Assembly: GCA_020284085.1 (NCBI GenBank)
Contig: JACEVL010000517.1
Location: 692,501-756,500 of the forward strand
Direction: 5' to 3'
DNA from: Aporrectodea caliginosa
Lineage: Eukaryota > Annelida > Clitellata > Crassiclitellata > Lumbricidae
DNA: 64,000 bases
Position numbers and translations under genes: made by a program. Below the pieces are notes generated by a model, which ran no database searches, was not told where the DNA came from, and saw only the letters and a program-made list of their open reading frames with translations. The first letter of the stretch is position 1, and each line of letters opens with the position of its first letter. This document shows, piece after piece, positions 1-10,200 of the stretch.

Positions 1-960
1 CCACAGATCGGACAAATAACGTCGAGAAACTTACGGCCACACTAGACACGGACGGTTTTCGTGTCATCGCGTGAATTCTAGTTCAGCCGCGTGATAATGG
101 TCGCAGACTCGGTTGGTCGGTCAGTTGTGGAAGCATTAATCTTTCATCCAGTCACCAGGCGGCCGCGTGTTGAGACGAAGGAAAGGAGACGACTGTTCTG
201 GGAGTTGGTACGAATTGATGATGATAACTCGGATATCGTCGTAGAATGTGTTATATATAGTCTGCGGCCTCTGAGGGAAGCATGTTTTGTTTTGGCGACG
301 AACAATATGATTTGGAGCAGTAGTATCTGCTCTTAGGCAGACACCACTGAGGCCGATATATTAAGCAATCAAAGACGACATCCTTGTCATACATACATAC
401 ATACATACATACATACATACATACATACATACATACATGCATACATACATACATACATACATACTTGCTGTCGTCGCGATTTGTAAGCCTACGTAGGTCT
501 ACGTAGCTCTCGGAGGGTGTGACCCTGAACCATGCAGTTCTATACACCCACAGCTAGCCTACCCACATGACTGCATGCCCCTCAGCCTTTACCTCCGATA
601 CAGAATGGCCGTTCCGTGCCAAATTTGTCCTTAGGGTCCGTTCTCTGTTATGAAGGCTCAATATGGACCACTCCCTATATTAAGGAAGGCAGCACAGTAA
701 AGCTTTGTATGTGGATGCGACTCCGCCCAATTCTACTCTTGTGGGATGGGCAAAGTCACGAGGATGGACGTTTCTCGGAACAGGGCGCGTTCTTTTATCA
801 ACAGCATTCCTTCTCTCTTTGTCTGCGTCTTCTTCTTCACAAAGGAATTTTTCTTCATCGCCATTCTACTCTGACGTGGCTTTTGTGTGGCTCTGAGAAA
901 TATCGGAGATTTACATAACACTGTCACTGGTCCAGTGGCCCTAGTTACGTATCTAGTAGG
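1..960. other. Upstream flank, no gene recognised
   Basis: Short open frames exist on both strands, but none resembles a known protein or shows exon-like boundaries that I can join to anything. A CATA microsatellite lies inside. The stretch at about 875-915 resembles the repeat seen again at 51615-51660, so part of this flank is probably interspersed repeat. Confidence 0.4.
387..464. repeat. (CATA)n microsatellite
   Basis: Nearly pure tetranucleotide repeat with one interruption (catgcat). It creates a false tyrosine/methionine/cysteine-rich open frame on the minus strand. Confidence 0.95.
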
Positions 961-974
961 CCCTATAGGCTAAC

Positions 975-1135
975 GTACGCTCTATCATTCATACTTTCTT
1001 GTGGCATCTCTACCTCTTTCTCTCACCTTAAAACCTTCCTCTTCTCTCGGAGTAGGCCTACCTCGATCGCACTGGAAGCGCTTCTGAAGGGCCTATGCTG
1101 TGATCCAATACAATACAATGCAATACAATACATTG
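975..1135 (+). mobile_element. CR1-like LINE 3' end
   Basis: The text reads like the terminal part of a LINE reverse-transcriptase ORF (SFL..LKTFLFSRSRP.SIALEALL) followed by a 3' tail of repeated ATACA units. The same tail type occurs at 5717-5795 and, reversed, at 48310-48370. Only the last 150 bp or so is present, as expected of a 5'-truncated insertion. Confidence 0.55.
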
Positions 1136-1345
1136 GTTAGAGCGTATAGGCTGCGTCCTATGCGATTCTGTTCGTGAGGTTGCCGGTTCGCTTCCCGATG
1201 CTGGCTTATTTCAGAGATTTAAATCTCGGCTAGCACGGTCCGTACATGGTGACCTAAAATGGCGCTGCGCCCATTCAAACGGGAGAGCGGTGGTAAAGGA
1301 TCTCACCCGATCAATTCAATGAAAAATGAGCAGGGTCGAAGCCAT
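1131..1345 (+). mobile_element. tRNA-derived SINE, family with 'ctcacccgatcaattca' tail
   Basis: The head has a tRNA-like layout: a box A-like 'ggttagagcgtatagg' and a box B-like 'ggttcgcttccc'. The body from 'atgctggctta' to 'ctcacccgatcaattca' recurs with clear identity at 57985-58150, which shows that it is an interspersed family. Confidence 0.65.
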
Positions 1346-1737
1346 TAATTCGTACGGTCGCTGTAGAGAAGCCTATAGGCCACATTTACGTTATCTCCGA
1401 CGCGCGAAACACGATCTTGGTGTAGCTTTAAATACTGCTTAACGTCCGTAACGAGACATGAGCGGCCTATACGCAGCTATTACCAGGCTCAAGATATTCA
1501 CTCTCCTATGGGCGGCAGGCATGGAAAATGAATTCGTGACTTACTCGGCTTATTGCGCTACAAAACAATTTACCAGCGGAAGTTAGCTTTGTCAGTCGCT
1601 AGAGGCGCTGATGGTTTCCCATGGCAACAGCATAACTTCTTATGAGGAGCAGGTGCTTTGGCAACGGAATAGTGTGTCCGCGGCAAAACGTTTTTCTCGT
1701 AAAATCTGTTGGCGGATAATAAAAATCAGGAATCGAA

Positions 1738-1798
1738 ATGGCGGACGAATATTCCGATATGCCACTTTTGGGCCTGGAGAGCATGATTGGCTTTGGAG
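1738..1798 (+). CDS. CFAP52: CFAP52 exon 1 (start codon)
   Basis: ATG at 1738 in the context cgaaATGg, followed by 20 codons ending in MIGFG and one extra base. The donor is g|gtaaat. Joining to exon 2 restores the G codon and gives IGFGGAIVSGLLAHPDG, which aligns with human IGFNGHVPTGLKCHP. Confidence 0.9.
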
Positions 1799-4700
1799 GT
1801 AAATATTGGATCCGTTTCCTAGGATTTGATGCTATGCCTCTATATGTGTTTAGCCCACAGACAGAAGTGATTGAGTTCAGATTAACAAATAATCAACAAA
1901 GCTGATTTATTCTCTTTTTGTGTTTCTGTTGCTTTTGGCTACTTTGGCGCGATGAAGATGTTCAGAACATCGTAATCGTAATTATCCAAACTTCTAAGGC
2001 GCCACTCGAAAACCAAGCACAGGGCACCAGCTTATTCACGAGCACTGCGTTTAGTCTTAGGGGATGTCCGAAAGAGTAGTCCGATGGAGGTCCGTCTCCA
2101 GTTTTCAGAGGATCACAGCGGGGCTCACCTCTTTTTGAATTCTTACACCGATATCTCCTGTTCTCTTTCTCGTCAGACGGTTGCCTCATAGCAATTCCTC
2201 TGCCTCCTTTCATTGTTCCTCTGGCAACTGGACTTGGTGTCTCTCGACAATCCCTTTGACACAACGTTTGTGTTTGCATAAATTAATTTTTTTAATAAAT
2301 TTATTAAGTTTTTTATTGCTCTTTTTCACATGTAAGGTGAGTGAATGTGAATGTGAGGAACAAATACAAGTTCACAAATAACTTGTCCTGGGTGTTAATA
2401 GGAAAAGATCAACCAGGCGTGAAATAGCAGCCATTGATTTACAGACCAACTGTTTTAGTGAATTGACAAAACACTGTGGCAATAATAGGCCTATTCATGT
2501 AGAGATTTTTAAGTTATAAGTAGTCTTGTCAAAAGTACCCCAGACCCTATGATTATGCCTTTGAAAATTACGTAGTAGACATTATGTAAATGTTTAATTA
2601 CCATACTTACATGGTTTATTACGTTGTATCATGATGAGCTGTTTACATTACATTACAATTGGCTGAGTAGTTATGTTCTAGAGGTGCTATATAAATCATC
2701 TGGATAAATGAATGAACTGCTTACATACTAGCATTATGATAAGGTGAGCAGTTAGTTGTCTTGTAGATGCGCTATATAAATGATCTGAATGATCGAGCAA
2801 GTGCGCTGGTTGCATCACACTACATTACGATGAGTCATTTGTTAATTTTTGCTCAGGTGCCATAGTGTCCGGTTTGCTCGCTCATCCTGATGGCAAGCAT
2901 ATCATCTATCCGATCGGATGCACTGTCGCAATCGAAGAAGTCAAAACGAAGAGACAGGACTTCCTGTCTGGACACACGAACAACGTGTCCTGTGTGGCGA
3001 TTGCCAAAAGCGGACGGTACATTGCCTCTGGCCAGGTCACCTACATGGGGTTCAAGGTCAGTCAGCCGTGTTCTTGTTGTTGACCTGTGTGGTCAAAAGG
3101 TTGCACGAAGCTTTAGAAAATTACTATGTTTCATGATGTTGAGTATTGTATGGTGCTAGTTTAGTCTCTTCTTGGATTTTGAGTTTTTATAAGAACTATG
3201 CAGTGTATCAGTTGGAAGAAAGTTCTGCATACATTTATGCATACATACATACATATATACTTGCATACATACCTACATGAATGCATACATACATACACAT
3301 TGTCCAATTGATTGTATTGTTGTTGCTGAATGTCAATCAAATTGACTAAACATTTCTGTTGTAAGGCTGACATTATCGTTTGGGACTTTCAAGAAAGACA
3401 GATCTACTGTAAGCTGACCCTACATCGGAATATGGTCGAGGCTCTCGTCTTCTCTCCCAATGACAAGTACCTCGTCTCTCTAGGAGGACAGGATGATGGC
3501 AGGCAAGTCTTTTGTGCTTTATGTCTGTGATTGTGGGGGTTATACAACAGAGATGGATGTGTAGGTGAGTTGTAGATGTCAGGTAAAGTCTTTGCTGTTT
3601 AATGTCTGTGATTGTAGGGTTATCCAAAGTTAATAGACGTACAGATGTCAGTCTTCGCTGGGTTTTTTTCTGTGCTAGCTAGACAGGGTGGCAACAAGGG
3701 TGCAATGAGGTTTGCCTTTTGCTTAATAGATCAAATGAATGAATTCATGAAATGAATGAATGAATGAATGAATGAATGAAGAAGGTGAAGGGCAGTTCCT
3801 TTTGCTAGCTCTGAGGCAGCCATGGGTGTGAAGTGTTAACGACTTCATTTTCTTAGCCTCGGCATATGAGGGTGGGTGGCCAGTCCTCTCCCTCATCGTC
3901 TCATCTTCCCACCGACAGTGTACCATCAGTGTATTCATTATAGCTGATTTGGTTAGGGGTGCAGGTAGAACAGAAATCTCAAACCAAATTTCTGCCATAG
4001 TGGGATTTGAAGCCCGACTTCTCCATTGACAGTCTAGCATGCTTACCACTATCAAGCATGAATGAACAGATGAATAACTATGACTTACCAGGTATTTGAT
4101 TGATTGAGTGAATGAATGAATTTTTAATATATTTGACTGATTGATTGACTTTCTGGCTGGCTAATTGATGGAGTGAAACAATGATTGGTGGACTGGGTCA
4201 TTGATTGATTGATTGAGTCTTTGATTGATGGATTGAGTCATTGAATGATGGATTGAGTCATTGATTGATGTACTGGGTCATTGATTGATGAATTGAGTTA
4301 TTGATTGACTGATTGATTGATTTGATTGATTTGTTGATTGCAGCATTGTGGTGTGGAACATAAGCAAGAAGGAAGCCATCTGTGGCTCGCCTGCTCAGGC
4401 ACCGAGCGCTGGTCTGACTCACACTCTCGCTTACTCCAACAACAGTGACGACGTTTTCATATCTGGTGGAAAGTAAGTATGATGACCTATGTAAACATTT
4501 CTCCTTGGGTTCTAACATTCGTCATCATTGACAGTCTTGACTTTCATTACTGATAAAGTTAGTCATTCGCTCAGGGTTATTGTGAGCTATGCAGAGCTGT
4601 CTTTTTTGTGATAATAATAATAATCTTTGTTTATTAATTCAAACTGACATGAATGCAGTGTGATTACAAGTCATAGTATGAACGAATGATTGCAAGTTAT

Positions 4701-7158
4701 TACAGGAGTAGAATTTAACTGTATGGCAGCCATGCAAGGCGTCCATCTGTCCTACTGCTCATTTGCCAACGACATCTGGCGAATGACAGGCTGAGTCGAC
4801 CTTTGGGAAAGTAGCGGGAATCGATCCCGCGTCCATGCTGATCTGCTGCTCTTCGTGCCAGAGTGTTACCATTACACTAAACCACCTCGTCCTTTATCTT
4901 TGTTTTTACTTATTCACATTTTTGCTGCCATGTTTGCTTGATAAACTAAAAACCGTAAAAGAACAGGCGGAGAATGAGTTGTTTATGTTGCACAGATCCT
5001 AAAATGTGAGATTAGTTTGGATTATCAGGTTAAGTGATGTTATGTCCGATCAAACCGGTACAGATTAGATTTGGCATTATTGTGTTCTTTGCTCCCCCTC
5101 GTTTCAGGGACACCCTTCGAGTATGGAACCTGAGCCTCGCCGACCGAAAAATCCGCCCAACCGACGTTAAAACGGGGCAGGTTAAAAGGGTCGTCAGATG
5201 CATTCAGGTTGGTTGACATGGTGACGCCGTGCTGCCATGGTAACGCCATTGTGAGGCTTTGGTTTTTCTGAGCAATATTTAGTTTTCTCAAAATGACCTT
5301 GAATCAGAGGTTATGACCTTTGGTGTGTCAGAGGTCGTGACCTTTGCAATGTGATTAATGTTTTTTGATGAATAATGTGTTTGATGTATTTAATCAATGC
5401 AGCTGTACGCTTCGCGTCTGGAAGCTCAATGTTGGTACGAATAAAATCATACCAACCGATGCCCACGTTGGTCAGTACAGACGCGTGTTTAGAAACATCC
5501 AGGTAGGATGTTAAGCGTGTCACATGGGACCGCTTCCTTTACGCTGGTCCCCTGCTTACTGTACGATGACGTGATTGCTAGTTCACTGTTTGAAATGGCA
5601 TTCAGAACCTTTAAAATTGCATGTACCTTCACCAGAGTGGCAAACACAAACTTGAAATGGTCACAGTATCATGATTATAATAATAATAATAATAGATAAT
5701 TGATAATGATGATAATTGAGTGCTTCTAATTGGTGTGCACTGCGAGAGGCGCTATATAAGCTGATAGATACAATACAATACAATACAATACAATTGTAAA
5801 CTCTGACTTTCTTTAGCATCCAAAATACTCACAGGAATGAGCCTATTCAGAAGTACTAACTGTAGCTATAGTCAATTGGCCATGGCAGATAAGGTTTGAA
5901 ATGTACTGAAGTGTTTGTTCATTTATTCCAAAACCGTCCTGGCATAACTCAGCACATTACAGAGGCCAGATTCTTTGAAGCTAATGTCTTATGGGTCAGT
6001 TCAGCATGGTTTCAAAATTATCATGTTGTCCTGACTTATCGGTTTTGGAAAAGATAGCTTAGTGTTCGTTGGGGACTATTTAATCACAGGGTGAGAATTG
6101 TCGGGGGTTGGGGGTTCACCCTCCCCCCCAGTCCTTAGGATCCCATAGTAAAGTCTACATTTCACACCCAAACTGCACATGAATCAACGTCTAACCCCCC
6201 AGTTATTTTTTTACAATTCCCATACTGTTTAGTCATTAGGATTGATTAGAGGTAGCTGAAACCGTCAATAGAATAATATGCATGAGCTCAAATCGGGCAC
6301 AATTCTTTGCGATATCAACTTGTGTGAGTTGTGTGGCATGTTTGAACTAACTAAAGGGCAATCACATTCAATGACACTTTTTGCAAGCAACCTTTCTGCT
6401 TTTCATTGAAAAATATTGCGTGAAACTCATGATAATCATATATTTATCTAATCAATTGTGACGATTTAGTTAATTTTATTAAAACCAAATGAATATTTAC
6501 GTTAACTAATATGTGTAATGCAAATATTGTAATATAAAATACTTAGTGCAGTTTCGATTCTGTTTCAAGAGTTCAGGGGCCCTCAGGTATTGTTTTCTGC
6601 CTGCTTTGTGTAGTCTTTCAAGTCCTGATTCAAAACTTGTCAAAACTCATCTGATGATGACGGAGACAATTACTTAATTAACTGTAGTAACTAATTACTT
6701 ATAGTAGCAATTACAGTTTGTATAACATCAATCAACTGTCCAATTCTCCCATGATACATGTTCCTTATCTAATCTAATCTAATCTAATGTAATCTAATCT
6801 ATTGACTTCTATAATGCCATTATCATAGTGTCCAATACATCACAGTAAATCAATCATCCCTTAAAACATAGTCGATGGTCACTTCCTTTGCATCAGATAA
6901 TAAAAGTAAAGTGGTGGTACATAGTAATGGTGGTAGTAGTAATAGCAGCATCTGCGTGATATACAGCAATGGTTTTAGGCCTATATATATACATACATAT
7001 ATATATATATATCTATGTATATATATATGTGCATATATAATACCATATAATGCCACAATATACTGGTATGTGTATATATATGATACCATAAAGTGATACC
7101 ATATTATGCCAAAATATATATATGAATGTTGCTAAATATAATAATATAATGCCATGTA

Positions 7159-7218
<60 letters not shown>

Positions 7219-10200
7219 ATATGATAAAATAAGGCATATAATATAAATTATATGAATTGTCAGATTGATATCGTTGACCTTGACCTGGATTTTGCTGCAC
7301 TCTAACTCCAGGTTTCTGAAGATGATAAGTTCTTCTTCTGTGGAACAACCTCCGGTGACATCATGGCCGTCAACATGTCGACCTTCAACTTCCAGCTGCT
7401 TGGACCGGAGAAGGATCGGTTCAGCCTCGGTGTGACCGCTCTGGCACTCCTCAAGTCTGGCGAGCTGGTTGTCGGTGCCGGAGATGGGACCGTTTGCCTT
7501 GTGAAAGACGCAACTGAACGCTTCAAAAGGACAAAGTACTAATGACCCTGTGATCCTGATGACCCTGTGCTCCTGAACTTAGATTAGATTAGCTAATCTA
7601 GTCTAATTTAATGACTTCTATACCACTGTTAGATCTAAATGAATTTACCGTCAGGTAATTGTGAGGTGAAATTTTGTTTGGGATTTCTGCTCCACCTGTA
7701 ACCTCTAGCCAACTCAGCTATATTGGATACATTGACCGCACACTGTCGATGGGAAGTTGAGATGACGAGGGAGAGGATTGGCCACTTGCCCTCATATGCC
7801 AAGGCTAAGAAAATGAAGGCGCTAACACTTCATACCAATGGTTGCCTCAGGGCTAGCTTAAGGGACTGTTCTTCTTTTTCTTCTATTGAGATTAAATGAA
7901 ACAATGTCGATTTAAATTGTAAATGACGGTTAATACTGGAGAAAGCTAAGTAGATGGAGTTTGACAATTGTAAATGACCCTTGACCGTATTATTATTTAC
8001 ATCAATTTATCGCTAGCTAAGTGTAAGAATAAAACTGACAAATTAGAAAATGCTAATAACCCATTTATCAGTTGACCTTATTTGATGTATTTGTCACCAC
8101 TTACCAATTTAAGAGAGTGAAATTGATAAACCATGTTGATTTAGAAATGACTAAGCAATTAGCTAGATGAATTTACCTCTAAAAGAAACTTCTAGGTTAG
8201 GTGACAGTAATTCCAAATAAAACTTTGAATTTTGTATTCAAACTTTTCATGCATTTGCATTTTCAGTAAAGTGCAAAAGGTTCAGGGTGCTGTAACTTCC
8301 GTTTCTCTTCAGGGTCAGCAGGTCAGTCGCTTAATTAATCAGTTATACAACACAAAAATCATTCATTTACATATATGTTAATATGCTAATAATATGTTAA
8401 TATTATGTTAATAATATGTTAATGATATGTTAATATGGTAACAGGAATTTTTGAGAGGTACTAAAAGATGCCTATTAATATGCTAGATAATTATCTGGTA
8501 CAAAAGTTGGTTGTGTAAAATTTAATTTGTATAACACGCCCACGAATATACCACGCAGCTAGGGTGTGTCGTTTGTAAAACTTTGTATAACCCGCGTGTT
8601 ATATACGAGAAAATACGGTACTATGTGAAAACCAAGTACCTACAGTCCTACATACATACAACCTAGATTAGAGATTACCTAATGAAGTTTATTGATCAAT
8701 TACTTAATTGGTTTTTGTCCGTTAATTGTTTGATCTTTGCTCATAATTTGCACCAAAAGACCTCTTCTGTTAAAATTTTCCTGGCTTGGTTTTCTATATT
8801 ATCCATCACAGTTCTTACTCCATTGTCTTTGACGTTACTTCTGCTCTTCTTTCAGTTCTTTGTCGGCACGATCCAGGGCAACATATACAACTTCAAGACG
8901 GGGGATTTCTCTCCGAAGCTACTCACGACTTGTCACTATGACGCCGTCAGCGATGTTGCCTTCCCTCAGTGAGTGCACACAATGCAATTGTAATTGTATT
9001 TGTAATTATAACCGTAATCATTTAGATTTATGTAGAGCCTCTTTAAGAAATATTCATCAGAGGCTTGATTCTTACATCAAGACTTTTATTATGCTATATG
9101 GCATTGTTGGAGTAATATTTCTTTTATTATTGTTAATATTACACTATAGTTATTGTAATCTCGAAATTTCTACAGCGCTCAAAAAAGTGAAGTCGCAGGA
9201 CCCAGCTTATTCACACTTCACAGGCACTATACTACATAATTGGCCAGTACTATGCTATACAAATTGACCAGTACTATACTACATAAATTGACTAGTACTA
9301 TACTACATAAATTGTCTAGTACTATACTACATAAATTGACAATTACTGTACTACATAAATTGACCAGCACTATGCTACATAAATTGACCAGTACTATACT
9401 ACATTGCGTTTTATTGACTCATATCACATACATTGTCTGTTTGTGATGCTTTTCCACATGCAGTGGCTGTTCGGAACTTGTGGCAACCTGTTCGGGACAA
9501 GATGTGCGCCTGTGGAACACAAGAAGCTGCCAGGAGCTGCTACGTATCACTGTACCCAACATGACTTGCAACGCAGTGGCAATTATGCGTGACGGCAAGA
9601 GCGTCATCAGCGGTCAGCTGGCAATATCATTGTTACATTAACTGACAATATCATTGTTACATTAACTGACAATATCATTGTTACATTAACTGGCAATATC
9701 ATAGTTACATTAACTGGCAATATCATAGTTGCATTAACTGGCAATATCATAGTTACATTAACTGGCAATATCATAGTTGCATTAACTGGCAATATCATTG
9801 TTACATTAACTGGCAATATCATAGTTACATTAACTGGCAATATCATAGTTACATTATCTGGCAATATCATAGTTACATTAACTGGCAATATCATTGTTAC
9901 ATTAACTGGCAATATCATTGTTACATTAACTGGCAATATCATTGTTACATTAACTGGCAATATCATTGTTTCATTAACTGGCAATATCATTGTTACATTA
10001 ACTGGCAATATCATTGTTTCATTAACTGGCAATATCATAGTTACATTAACTGGCAATATCATAGTTACATTAACTGGCAATATCATTGTTAGTTTAACTG
10101 GCAATATCATAGTTACATTAACTAGCAGGAGTTGTAGTTGTTCCATAATGGTAGTATCAGGATGCTGATAATGGGATCACTTGGATTAACACTAAGGGAA

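Noticed and set aside
9223..9403. CRISPR-like regularly spaced repeats
   Set aside because: Units are contiguous and there are no unique spacers. This is a eukaryotic minisatellite. The other arrays here fail for the same reason.
9607..10146. 179-codon minus frame with MILPVNVT repeats
   Set aside because: Encoded by the 24-bp minisatellite in CFAP52 intron 9.
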